From JACKHA01 sp041401985 (GTDB lineage: Bacteria > Planctomycetota > Phycisphaerae > Phycisphaerales > UBA1924), in NCBI GenBank assembly GCA_041401985.1, contig JAWKTE010000005.1:150384-214383 (forward strand): a DNA stretch of 64,000 nt, given 5' to 3'. The notes under the pieces were generated by a model, which saw only the letters and a program-made list of their open reading frames with translations, did not search any database and was not told the origin of the DNA. This document shows positions 10,468 through 20,300 of the stretch, piece after piece; the first letter of the stretch is position 1; every line of letters begins with the position of its first letter. Made by a program: the position numbers and the translations under genes.

Positions 10468-11298
10468 ATGCACCGCCGCGGCCTGACCATCCTCGAAGTC
10501 ATCGTCGCCATGGCGATCCTCATGGCGTTGATGGCCTTGGCCGCGCCGAATCTGGCGGGGCGTCTGTCCGGCGCGCGGGGCGAGGCGGTGTCGCGCGATC
10601 TGGTCAGCGCGGTGGCCCTGGCGCGGACGGATGCCCGGCGCGATGCGCGGTCGATCCGCCTCGTGCTCATCCCGACCGATCCCGGTGCCGATCGCCCGCT
10701 TCCGCCTCGACTGATCGCTCGGCCTTTCGAGACCGATCGCCCCGTCGGGCAGGAGTTGGGCGGCGGGTCGCCCGGCGTGATGCCGAACGACGCCTCGCCG
10801 ATGTTCGAGGGGTTCGCGATCGCCGACCCCGCCGACGACGTGGTGCTGCTGGAACTGCCGCGCGGCGTGGCGGTGTCCCGTCGCCCGCCGACACACCTGT
10901 TCGACCAGGTCACCGGGCAACCGCTGGTGCTGCCGCCGGGGATGAGCGCCGGGGAGTTCGCCGCGGCATCGGAATCGTCCGGCGTGGGCGCGGGCGGTCT
11001 TCCGTTCGATGGCGGATGGGACGACGCCGGTGCCCCAGGCGAGGTTGCGGTGGGCGTGCTGCTGCCGGGTGGGGCCGCGGTGTCCGGCGCGCCGGTGTAC
11101 CTGACGCTGCCCGGGCCGGTGGTGCTGGAACTCACGCTCGAAGCGTGGACGGGCGTACTGAGGGTCGATAGGTGGCTGCCACCGTTGCCGGAGGACTTCG
11201 ACGCGCCTTTTGGAGACGAACCGGCGGACGGGACGGGGGCACCGGAAAGCGGCTTGGGCCAGTCCCCGTTCGCGCGACCTTCCGGAGCCGGTCCATGA
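10468..11298 (+). CDS. gspH: GspH-like minor pseudopilin
   Basis: A 276-residue pseudopilin with a four-residue leader and prepilin site RRG|LTILEVIVAMAI, including Glu at +5. The long helix is followed by a SRDLVSAVALARTDARRD segment typical of the GspH/FimT fold. The C-terminal domain is longer than in proteobacterial GspH (about 170 residues) and ends in a Pro/Gly-rich tail. Its TGA overlaps the next ATG by 4 nt, opening a run of tightly coupled genes. Confidence 0.8.
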   Translation: MHRRGLTILEVIVAMAILMALMALAAPNLAGRLSGARGEAVSRDLVSAVALARTDARRDARSIRLVLIPTDPGADRPLPPRLIARPFETDRPVGQELGGGSPGVMPNDASPMFEGFAIADPADDVVLLELPRGVAVSRRPPTHLFDQVTGQPLVLPPGMSAGEFAAASESSGVGAGGLPFDGGWDDAGAPGEVAVGVLLPGGAAVSGAPVYLTLPGPVVLELTLEAWTGVLRVDRWLPPLPEDFDAPFGDEPADGTGAPESGLGQSPFARPSGAGP

Positions 11299-11789
11299 GG
11301 CGCGCCTGGGTGCTCATGGAGGTGATCCTCGCCCTGTCCATCTTCACGATGGCGGCCCTGGTCGTGCTGTCGGCGATGAACCAGTCGTTCGCCGACGTCG
11401 AGACCGCCCGCCAGCGGACCCACGCGCTCGACCTGGCCCGCTCGGCCCTGGCCCAGCTCGAGGCCGGCCTCAAGCAGCCGGAGGAACTCATCGGCCCGGT
11501 GCCGGCATGGTCCGAGGCGGACACGGCTCCCGACACGGAACTGGCCTTCGACGACGATCTGCCCGAGCCCACCGGCTGGGACCTCGAGATCGACACCAAC
11601 GCCTCGGCCTTCCCCGGCCTGACGCTCGTGACCGTCACCGCCCTGCGCCGCAGCGAGTCTACCGGCGAGCCGATCCTGGCCACCACGCTGCATCAGTTGA
11701 TGCGCCTGTCCGGCCCGATCGACGACACCGTGGGCGAGCAGGACGAACTGACGACCGAGGCGATCCGCGGGGCTGGGGGGCGGCCATGA
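11295..11789 (+). CDS. gspI: GspI-like minor pseudopilin
   Basis: A 164-residue pseudopilin with an extremely short leader: RRA|WVLMEVILALSIFTMAALV, Glu at +5, Ala at -1. The rest (residues 30-164) is short and acidic, with a region (GWDLEIDTNASAFPGLTLVTVTAL) that fits the beta-sheet of GspI. The assignment rests on its position between gspH and gspJ as well as on the motif. Both ends overlap neighbours by 4 nt (ATGA). Confidence 0.75.
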   Translation: MRRAWVLMEVILALSIFTMAALVVLSAMNQSFADVETARQRTHALDLARSALAQLEAGLKQPEELIGPVPAWSEADTAPDTELAFDDDLPEPTGWDLEIDTNASAFPGLTLVTVTALRRSESTGEPILATTLHQLMRLSGPIDDTVGEQDELTTEAIRGAGGRP

Positions 11790-12565
11790 CGCACGCCCGC
11801 CGTCGTGCCGGATTCAGCCTGTTCGAGGCGCTGCTCGCGCTGGCCCTGATCGCCAGCCTTTCGGGCGTGGTGTTCACGTTCCTGTTCAACCTGGGTCGCC
11901 AGCGGACGGCCCTTGATTCGGAGGCCGCGTCGCTCCAGGGCGCCGAGGCGCTGTTCGATGCCGTCGAGACCGATCTCAACGCGGTCATCGCGGGCGACGC
12001 GGCGGCCGGTGCCGGGGTTGACGGCGACGAGACCTCGCTGCGCCTGCTGACACGCCAGGTCGCCCCGCCGACGCCCGGCGCGGGCGTGCCGCTCGCGGCC
12101 GACCTGCAGGGCGTGTCGTACTCGTTCGACGAGCGGACGGGCGAGATCGAGGCGCGGCGTTGGAGCGAGATCGATCCGTCGTCCGAGGCCTCGTCGATCA
12201 TCGCGACCAACGTCGAGCGGGTCCGCCTGCGGTACTTCGACGGGCGGTCGTGGTCGGCCTCGTTCAGTTCGCTCGGCGGCGGCGGGCTGCCGGTGGCGAT
12301 CGAAATGGCGATTTGGTTCGGTGGGTCGAGCGGGGCAGTGGGGGGGCTGGACGCGGCCGGCGGGGGTCGTACGCAGCCGCCGGATCCCGGGGCGATCGAC
12401 ACGTTCAATCCCGATGATCCGATGTCCGAGCTGTTTGGCGACCCGATGGCCGAGGCGTTTGAGGACGAACTGCCCGAAGAGACGGGCGAGCCGCTGCCGC
12501 CGCCGGATCGCGTCCGCACCATCGTGATCCCCGACGGCCCAATCGCAGCGTGGAGGGGGGCATGA
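11786..12565 (+). CDS. gspJ: GspJ-like minor pseudopilin
   Basis: A 259-residue pseudopilin with site RRAG|FSLFEALLALALIASLSGVV and Glu at +5. The C-terminal domain contains VSYSFDERTGEIEARRW and an IIATNVERVRLRYFDG segment, resembling the GspJ pseudopilin domain. GspJ normally forms the filament-tip complex with GspI and GspK, and here the three genes are adjacent and overlapping, which supports the same complex. Confidence 0.8.
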   Translation: MTHARRRAGFSLFEALLALALIASLSGVVFTFLFNLGRQRTALDSEAASLQGAEALFDAVETDLNAVIAGDAAAGAGVDGDETSLRLLTRQVAPPTPGAGVPLAADLQGVSYSFDERTGEIEARRWSEIDPSSEASSIIATNVERVRLRYFDGRSWSASFSSLGGGGLPVAIEMAIWFGGSSGAVGGLDAAGGGRTQPPDPGAIDTFNPDDPMSELFGDPMAEAFEDELPEETGEPLPPPDRVRTIVIPDGPIAAWRGA

Positions 12566-14349
12566 GGCGTGCGCCCTCCAGCCAGACGCGTTCGCACGCC
12601 GCGGCGCGGCGTTGCGAAGCGCGAACCGCCGGGGCGGCACGGCCCCAGCCGCGCCACGCGCTCGTGCTGCTGCTCGTGGTCGTCGCCGTGACGATGGCCT
12701 CGCTCATCGGGGCGTCCGCGGCGTTGACCGCCTCGGCCCAGCGGTCGTCGGCCTCGGTGGCGGCCGATCTGGCCCAGGCGCGGCTCGCGGCGTTGTCGGG
12801 TCTCCAGGGCGTCATGGCCGAACTGGCCGACCAGCGCGAGGCGATGCTCGCGGGCGAGCCGCCCGTGGTGTCGGACACCTGGGCCCTGCACATCGGCGAG
12901 GATGGCTCGCGGATCGACATCCGCCTCATCGACGTCTCGCCGGACTACGACGGCCCGCTGGCACCCGAGAGCGGGCGGCTCGACATCAACGCCGCGACCG
13001 CCCCGATGCTCGAGGGACTCGGCCTCGACAAAACGCTGGCCGACCGCATCATCGCGGCCCGGCGCCAGCGGCCGTTCGCCAGCCCGGCGGAACTGCTGCG
13101 GGTCCGGGGTATCACAGAAGAGATGCTGGGTGAGGCGAACGCGTCGGCGCTCATGGGCAGCGCGGTGCTCGATGGCGGTTCGACCGTGGGGTCGGACCCC
13201 ACGGCTTCCGGCGGACTCGATGGTGACACCTCTCTTGGCGCGCCGCCCGACCTTGCCTCGCTCGTCACGGTCTTCGCCTCCGATCCCAACATCCAGGGAG
13301 GGATTGCCGAAGGGTCGGAGCGGTTCCGCGGTCGGCTGCGCGTCAACCTGAACCAGCCGTGGTCCGACCGCCTCGGCGATGCGCTGGTCGAGCGGTTCGG
13401 CCAGGACGCGGCCGACGGCGTGAAGGGGATCATGGAGCAGGGCACCACGTTCACCAGCGACGCCGACATCATCAAGACGCTGCGCCGTCTCAACCTCCCG
13501 CCCGAGACCTGGGGCGAGATCCTCGACGTGTTCTGCACCAGCGACAACGAGTTCCTGCCGGCCCGCGTGGACCTGCGCACCGCCCCGGAGCGGGTGCTGG
13601 CCGCCCTGCCCGGCATCTCGCGCGAGCAGGCGGCCGACATCGTCGCCGCCCGCGATCAGTTGCCCCCGGACGCGACGCAGTCCGCGGCGTGGCTCGTGAC
13701 CGAGGGCCTGCTCAAGCCCGACGACTTCGAACTGGCTGTCGACCACCTGACGACCCGGTGCATGCAGTGGCGGGTGCGGGTGGAGGCGGGGATCGTCCGG
13801 CCGCGAACGGTGGAATCGAGCATCGGCGGGCCGATCGACGCGGGCGGGGGCGACGATGCGCCGCTGGAGCCGCGGGTGGTGTACGAGGCGGTGATCGACA
13901 TCGCCTCGCAGCGCCCGCGGATCGCGTACCTGCGGGACATCACGCTGCTGGACGCGGCCCGGAGCGTCGCGGCCGACCCGACGCTGCTCGACAACCTCGC
14001 GCTGGCGACGCCGGCGGTCGACCCGTTCGGCGAGCAGGGCGAGGGCGACGGGCTCGATCCGCTCGGGGGTTCGGACGCAGCGGACCCGGGCACGGGCTCC
14101 GATCCGCTGGGCGATTCGCTCCGCGAGACCGGCTACGGCGGGTCGGACTTCATGGACCCGAAGCCCGACATCGGCACGTCGCCCGCGCCGGGGGCGCGAT
14201 CGAACAGCCAGCCCGATAACCGAACAGTCCCGGAATCGGGGGCGTCCAACGATCCGCGTGCGGGCGGCGGGTCCGATCAGCCGATCCCAGATTCGGGGTT
14301 CTCCGATCGTCGGATCGGGCGCTGGAGCACCCAGGGAGGCCGTACATGA
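12562..14349 (+). CDS. gspK: GspK-like minor pseudopilin with helix-hairpin-helix repeats
   Basis: A 595-residue tip pseudopilin, longer than proteobacterial GspK (about 320). After a basic leader it has a hydrophobic helix (HALVLLLVVVAVTMASL) without the +5 Glu, as is normal for GspK. A helix-hairpin-helix unit (INAATAPMLEGLG then RPFASPAELLRVRGI, about 140-185) marks the GspK alpha domain, and a second similar unit (RTAPERVLAALPGI) follows near residue 340. The C-terminal 150 residues are Gly/Asp/Pro-rich. ATG 12562 overlaps the gspJ stop and has a GGAGGGGG site. Confidence 0.85.
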   Translation: MRRAPSSQTRSHAAARRCEARTAGAARPQPRHALVLLLVVVAVTMASLIGASAALTASAQRSSASVAADLAQARLAALSGLQGVMAELADQREAMLAGEPPVVSDTWALHIGEDGSRIDIRLIDVSPDYDGPLAPESGRLDINAATAPMLEGLGLDKTLADRIIAARRQRPFASPAELLRVRGITEEMLGEANASALMGSAVLDGGSTVGSDPTASGGLDGDTSLGAPPDLASLVTVFASDPNIQGGIAEGSERFRGRLRVNLNQPWSDRLGDALVERFGQDAADGVKGIMEQGTTFTSDADIIKTLRRLNLPPETWGEILDVFCTSDNEFLPARVDLRTAPERVLAALPGISREQAADIVAARDQLPPDATQSAAWLVTEGLLKPDDFELAVDHLTTRCMQWRVRVEAGIVRPRTVESSIGGPIDAGGGDDAPLEPRVVYEAVIDIASQRPRIAYLRDITLLDAARSVAADPTLLDNLALATPAVDPFGEQGEGDGLDPLGGSDAADPGTGSDPLGDSLRETGYGGSDFMDPKPDIGTSPAPGARSNSQPDNRTVPESGASNDPRAGGGSDQPIPDSGFSDRRIGRWSTQGGRT

Positions 14350-16106
14350 GCGCCCGTGGGCGAGTGACCATCATCGATCTCGACCAGGACCGCCTGGAGT
14401 TCGTCACCGGGCAGGTGTCGCGCGGGCGGGTGAGCGTGGAGTCGTGGCGGAGCCTGCCGCGCCCCGCGAACCTGGACGCGGCCGACGCCGGGGCGTTCGG
14501 GTCGTGGGTCGCCGAGAGCCTGAAGGAGTCGGGGGCCGGGCTGTCTCGGTCGAAGGTGCTGGTCTCGGTGCCGCGCGGCAACGTCGTGATGAAGCGGCTG
14601 GCGTTCCCAGGGCTGGAGTCGCACGACGACCCGGACCTGGTCGAGATGGCCCGCCTGTCGATGACCCGCCAGATGCCGATCAAGATCGAGGGCACGGTCA
14701 TCGACTTCGTGCCTCTGGTCACGAAGGGCGATGGGGGCAGCGGCGAGCCGGGGGCGGAACGGGGCGCGATCTCGGCGAAGCCGGTTGCGGTGGCATCGGG
14801 TGATGAGGACGCGGACTCGCTGATCGAGGTGCTGGCGTGCGCGTTCCCCGGGGACCGGGTGGCGTGGTGCCGGGAAGTGGCCGCGTCGGCGGGGGTGCGC
14901 CTCGGGGCGCTGAGCCTGCGGGCCTCCGGGGCCGCGACGCTGCTGGCACAGAACCCGTCGACGGCTGGGGCGCCGGTGCTGGGCGTGGGCCTGGGCTGGT
15001 CGAGCGTTGAGTTTGTCGTGGTCCGCGACGGGGAGATGGTGTTCGTCCGCTCGGCGGACGTGCCGCTGTCGGTCGCGGGAGATGAGGACGCCCGCCAGTA
15101 CGCGCGGCGGGTCGCGGTCGAGGCCAAGCGGACGTGGATGGCGTACCGGGTGTCGGCGGCGGCGAGCGACGTGGCCGAGGTTGTGGTCGTGGGGGCCGGG
15201 CCGTTGTGTCGCGAGGTGGCCGAGCAGTGCGGGGCTGCCTTGGAACTGCCGGGCTCGACCTGTGATCTGCCGTCGTTCGTTGAGTTCCCGAAGAACGCGT
15301 CGGAGTTGCCCGGACAGGACGAGGCCGCGGCTCTGGCTCCGCTGGTGGGGCTGATGGTGGCCCGGGCGTCGGACCGCCCGGTGTTCGACTTCGCCCACCC
15401 GCGTCAGCCGCCGGACCGGTCGGCCGGACGTCGCCGGGCGGTGCTGCTGGCGGCGCTGGGGCTGATCGTGGTCGGGGGTGGGGGGCTGACGTTCGCGCAC
15501 CTGCGGGTGGCCGACGCCGAGGCCGTGGCCAAGGCTGCCGAGACCCGGGCCCGCGACGCTTACGCCCGCCTGCTGGAGCACCAGCAGGAGGACATGCGGG
15601 TCCAGCACTTGGACCGCTGGCTGGAGGCGGACGTGGACTGGCTGGCCCACTGGGCGGCGATCGACCGCCAGACGCCCGCGCCGCCGGACGCCCTGCTCGA
15701 CTCGTTCTCGGGAACGCTGACGGACGCCCCGATCGTGTTCGCACCGGGCGGGACGCGGGCCAGCCCGACGTACATCGACTCGCGCTGGAGCCTGCAGGTC
15801 CGGGCCCAGTTCCACAGCGTGGGGCGGCTGGCGTCGCGGACGATCGGCAATCAGTTCCGGGACCGCCTCGTGGCCAGCCCGCTGTACACGGTCGAGTCGC
15901 GTGGGCCGGACACCGAGAACCGGTTCGACATCAACCTGTTCACGTCGCTGCTGGCCCCGCCCACGGAGGCGACGCCGAGGCCCGAGCCGGCGGCCGAGGT
16001 GCGTCGGCGTCCGGAGCCGACGGCGCCAGCCGCGCAGATCGATGTCGCGTCTTCGGCACCCTCCGATCCGGAGCCCATCCAGACCGCCAGCCGGGAGGAG
16101 GAGTGA
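14346..16106 (+). CDS. GspL/PilM-PilN-like assembly platform protein
   Basis: A 586-residue inner-membrane protein. Residues 1-355 resemble the PilM/GspL actin-like ATPase fold (IIDLDQDRLEFVTG at the start, a GVGLGWSSVEFVV strand-loop near 215, VVVVGAG near 280). One transmembrane helix (about 363-382) is followed by a coiled coil and a PilN/GspL-like ferredoxin domain, then a Pro/Glu tail. The layout matches GspL, or PilM and PilN fused. It would anchor the secretion ATPase to the inner membrane. It overlaps gspK by 4 nt. Confidence 0.75.
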   Translation: MSARGRVTIIDLDQDRLEFVTGQVSRGRVSVESWRSLPRPANLDAADAGAFGSWVAESLKESGAGLSRSKVLVSVPRGNVVMKRLAFPGLESHDDPDLVEMARLSMTRQMPIKIEGTVIDFVPLVTKGDGGSGEPGAERGAISAKPVAVASGDEDADSLIEVLACAFPGDRVAWCREVAASAGVRLGALSLRASGAATLLAQNPSTAGAPVLGVGLGWSSVEFVVVRDGEMVFVRSADVPLSVAGDEDARQYARRVAVEAKRTWMAYRVSAAASDVAEVVVVGAGPLCREVAEQCGAALELPGSTCDLPSFVEFPKNASELPGQDEAAALAPLVGLMVARASDRPVFDFAHPRQPPDRSAGRRRAVLLAALGLIVVGGGGLTFAHLRVADAEAVAKAAETRARDAYARLLEHQQEDMRVQHLDRWLEADVDWLAHWAAIDRQTPAPPDALLDSFSGTLTDAPIVFAPGGTRASPTYIDSRWSLQVRAQFHSVGRLASRTIGNQFRDRLVASPLYTVESRGPDTENRFDINLFTSLLAPPTEATPRPEPAAEVRRRPEPTAPAAQIDVASSAPSDPEPIQTASREEE

Positions 16107-17143
16107 TGGGGATGAACGGGCTGACAACCCGCCTCCGCTCGCTCGCGATGCCCGGCGTCGGGGCGGCGATCGCGCTCGGGCTGGGGTATTGGGGGTACGG
16201 AAAGTTCTACAGCCGGCCGATGAAGGCCGCGGAGACGCGCCGGGCAGAGATGGTTCGCTCGGAGCGGTACGTCGAGGAGCAGTTGGGCGATCTGGGGGCC
16301 GTCCGCCCTCGTCTGCGCGAGATTGCGGCCACGACGCTGGGCGCGACCGAGGAGCGCGTCGCCCACCACTTCCGCAGCCTGCTCTATGACATGGCGACCA
16401 CGGCGGGGCTGTACGACGTGACGGTCTCGGAGGGGCGGACGGCGGGCGTCTCGAACCCCGCCGGGCAGACGCGCCTGCAGGGCTTCCAGCGGAGCCAGCT
16501 CCGGGTGAGCCACTTCGCGGTCATGACGGGCGAGGTCCGGGCGACCGGCTCGCTCGAGAGCGTCGCGCGGGTGCTGACCCTGGCCCGCCAGCAGCCCTGG
16601 GTGCACCGCGTTGTGTCGTTCGGCGTGACGCCGCTGGGCGACGATCGCCAGCAGTTCGACGTTCGGGTGTCGCTGGCGACGATCTTCCTGCCCGACGTGC
16701 CGCCGCCGGCGGACGCGGTGATGGCGGTGAAGCCGCTGGAGCCCGGCTCGGACCTGGCGTGGCAGCCGATCGTGGCGCGGAACGTGTTCCGTCTGCCGCC
16801 GCCGGTGCAGGTGGCGGTGACGCAGGTGGCCCCGCCGCCTCCGCCGCCACCCCCGCCGCCGGCTCCCCCGGAGATCCCGCCGCCGCCGTACCACCAGTGG
16901 AAGGTGGCGGGCGTGATGGAGGGCACGGCGGGGATCGAGGTAGTCATGCTCGACACATCCTCCGGGCGGAGCCAGATCCTGAGCCCCGGGGGGCTCATCC
17001 TCGACGCCCGTCTTGAGCGGGCGGGGGGCGAGGAGGCCGTGTTCGTGATCAACGAGCAGTCCTTCCTCGTGCGTCTTGGCCAGACGCTTGCCCAGCGCCG
17101 GCGGGTCGAGCCGCCCCGGGCCGACGGTGGGGACGCCGAGTAA
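16106..17143 (+). CDS. PilO/GspM-like protein fused to a GspC/PilP-like domain
   Basis: A 345-residue inner-membrane protein. A membrane helix (about 14-32) and coiled coil lead to a PilO/GspM-like domain (about 60-210). A tract rich in consecutive prolines (about 240-260) links this to a C-terminal domain (PPPYHQWKVAGVMEG to LVRLGQTL) similar to the homology region of GspC or PilP, which in other systems contacts the secretin N0 domain. The WQPIVARNVFRLP segment before the prolines is typical of GspC/PilP. So this gene probably links the inner-membrane platform to the giant secretin. GGGAGGAGG precedes ATG 16106. Confidence 0.65.
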   Translation: MGMNGLTTRLRSLAMPGVGAAIALGLGYWGYGKFYSRPMKAAETRRAEMVRSERYVEEQLGDLGAVRPRLREIAATTLGATEERVAHHFRSLLYDMATTAGLYDVTVSEGRTAGVSNPAGQTRLQGFQRSQLRVSHFAVMTGEVRATGSLESVARVLTLARQQPWVHRVVSFGVTPLGDDRQQFDVRVSLATIFLPDVPPPADAVMAVKPLEPGSDLAWQPIVARNVFRLPPPVQVAVTQVAPPPPPPPPPPAPPEIPPPPYHQWKVAGVMEGTAGIEVVMLDTSSGRSQILSPGGLILDARLERAGGEEAVFVINEQSFLVRLGQTLAQRRRVEPPRADGGDAE

Positions 17144-17270
17144 CGACAGATGCGAGGGGCGGCCCCGAGCAGACCACGAATCTGCAGGCGGCGGCCCCGG
17201 CGCGACGACAACACGATCCGAAGCCTTCCGTTTCTTTCCAGTATCGAGACAAGAGAGAGCCAATCAGACC

Positions 17271-17291
17271 CTCCCGCGTTGAGCGCGGGAG
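17271..17291 (+). promoter_or_regulatory. Hairpin just upstream of the giant secretin start
   Basis: A perfect 8-bp stem (CTCCCGCG/CGCGGGAG) with a five-base loop ends 8 nt before the AGGAG site of the secretin gene, in the only long gap (165 nt) between the platform gene and the secretin. It could tune translation or protect the very long message. Confidence 0.35.
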
Positions 17292-17308
17292 TCGCCCAGG
17301 AGCAGGCC

Positions 17309-20300
17309 ATGCCCACGCGCAGGATGCCCACACCCGCCCTGACCGCTTTCGTGCTGGCCGCCGGCCTGCCGACGACGCTCGGTGCCGTTCTGGCCTCGCC
17401 GGCGTTCGCGCAGGCCGAGGCGCCGGCGGGCCAAACATCGGGCCAGCCATCGGCCCCGCCATCGGGCCAGCCATCGGACCAGCCCACGGGCGAGGGCGAG
17501 CGGCCGGCGTACGCCAACGGCCGCCCGATCCGCTTCAACTTCGCCGGGACGCCCTGGAACGAGGTGCTCAACTTCTTCTCGCGCGAGTCGGGCCTGCCGA
17601 TCATCCGCGAGGGCCAGGTGCCCAGCGGGGGGATGGAGTTCATCTCCTCCGAGGCTTACTCGTTCGCCGACGCGCTGTCGATCCTGAACCGGGCCCTGAA
17701 CGTCCACGGCGTACACCTGCGCCGCGAGGGCGACTTCCTCTATCTGGCGTCGATCGAGAACTCGATGCGTCGCCCCGGCATGGTGATCCAGGGCGGGGCG
17801 TTGCCCGAGGGCGTGACGCCCGACCAGATCGTGACCATCACGATCCCGCTCTCGAACGCGGTGGCCAAGCAGGTGGTCGAGCAGGTGCGTCCGCTGGTCG
17901 GGCCGTACGGCGGGCTGCAGTCGATCGACGTGCAGAACATGCTCATCCTGGTCGAGACCGCGGCCCAGTGCGAGCGGATCCGCCAGATCGTCCTGGCGAT
18001 CGACAACGCCCCCGCGATCGATCGCGACATCAAGGTCTTCCCGCTGCGCAACGCCCAGGCCCCGGCGGTGGTCGAGTCTCTCAAGGCCCTGGTCGGCATC
18101 CGCACCGTGACGCAACTGGTCGACGGCAACGGGAACCGGACCACGGTCGAAGAGGTCAACGTCTCGGGCGTGAACCTCCAGGCCGACACGCGGTCGAACT
18201 CGGTCATCGCGATCGGCCCGGCGTCTCGTATCGCCGTGGTCGCCGAGCTCGTGCCGATCCTCGACGCCCCGGCGGGCGGGCTGGCGGGCGAGGTGCGGAT
18301 GAACACGTACCGCCTGCGGACGGTCTCGGCCGAGACCGCGGCCGAGCGGCTCAACGCCCTGTTCCGCGCGGTGCCGGACGATCGGCGTCCAACGGTGCTC
18401 CCGCTGGCCGAGGCGGGCAAGATCACGGTGGTGGGGCGGGAGTCGCTGCTGGTCCAGGCCCAGGCGCTGCTGGCCGAGATCGATCCGCCGGAACTCAACG
18501 GGCACGGGGCGACGCCCGAGCGGGAGTCGCGCTCGATCCCGCTGCGCCACGCGACGCCGGAGGACGTGGAGCGGGTGGCGACGCGCCTGCTCTCGCCGCG
18601 CCAGCAGGAGGTGCTGCGGTTCACGGCGCTGCGCGACCAGCGGAGCATCCTGATCGTCGGGCCGTCGGACGACATCGACGACTTCGCGGCCCTGATCTCC
18701 GGGCTGGACATCCCGGCCCAGATGGACCAGGAGGTGCGGATCCTGCACCTGGACTCGGCCGACGCCCAGGCGCTGGTGGATCGGGCGCGGGAACTGGTGG
18801 AGCAGACGACGCGCGAGGGCACGCCGGAACTGCGGGTGACGTACAACGCGCGGACCAAGACGCTGACGCTGGTCGGGGCGCGATCCGAGATCTCGAGGTT
18901 CGAGACGATCTTCCGCAACGTGCAGCAGGCGGCGATCGTGCGCGAGACGCGGACGTACCAACTGGAGTTCGCCAAGCCGTCGGACCTGGCCCAGCGGCTG
19001 GACCGCCTGGCCCAGCGCGTGCTGCGGCCGAACGACGGGCAGGCGTATGTCGCGCCGGTCTTCGAGCCGCTCGACGAGTTGCAGACGCTGATGGTGCGGG
19101 CCGAGCCGGGGCAGTTCCTGGTGCTGGACACGCTGGTGCAGCGCCTGGATCGGGAGCGTCCGCCGGCGACGCAGTTCCAGATCGTGGCGGCCCCGCCCGC
19201 GCCCGATGGCAACGTGCAGGGCGTGATCGACCGGGCCCTGGCGTTGTACGCGGAGCGTTCGCGCGGCGTGGCGCCCGCCGACGCCGGGCCGATCGAGGTC
19301 GAGTTCGACGCGGTCTCGGGCAGCCTGCTGCTTCAGGGGCGGGCCGGCGGGCTGCGGATGTTCAACGACGTGCTTGCCCAGGTGCAGCAGTTGCTGCCGC
19401 CGGACCGCGAGACGCGCCTGGTGGACGTGCGGAACGTCGAGGCATCGGAGATCCTCGGGCCGCTTCAGGAACTGCTCGCGACGGCGGACCCGATCGACCC
19501 GGTGCGGACGGTGCCCGAGCCGGTGATCCAGGTGGTGGAGCGGACCAACTCGCTGCTGGTGACGGCCGAGGACGCGCAGCACCGGGTGATCGCGGACTTC
19601 GTGCGGCGATTGGATGTGCTCGAGCCGGGGAACCTGCCGCCGCTGAAACTGCTGCAACTGCGGACGGCCGAGGCCACCGCCATTGCGCAGATGCTGACCA
19701 ACCAATACAGCCGCCGCCCGCAGGCCGACCGGCTGGCCCGCCCGGTCGAGGTGCAGGCCGACGCGGCGACGAACACGCTGATCGTCTCGGCGCACACGGA
19801 ACTGTTCGACGAGATCAAGGCGTTCGTGGACGACCTGAACCGCGGCGCAGAAGACGGGCCGGAGCGGGTGACCGAACTGTTCCCGCTGTCGGTGGCGCGG
19901 GCCCAGGACGTGGCCCAGGCGATGGACCGGCTGTACCCGCAGCCCCCGATGCCGGTGGACCGGTTCAACCGCCCGATGCCGTGGGCCCAGCAGCCCAAGG
20001 AGGTCACGGTCTCGGCCGATCCGTCGAGCAACACGCTGATCATCGACGCCCCGGCCGACCGCATGGAGAGCCTGCGGGAACTGGCGGCCAAACTGGACCG
20101 GGTTGAGGTCCCGCCGATGGCGGAACTCCGCTCGTACCGCGTGGTCAACGCCGATCTGAACGCGATCGCCACGACGCTGCAGTCGCTGGCCACGCAGGGC
20201 AACCTGTCGGCCCCGGCCAGCAGCGGGCGCCAGGCGGTGCGAGTGGTGGTGCAGACCGAGCCGCGCAGCGGGACGCTGATCGTCGCGGGCGACGAGATCA

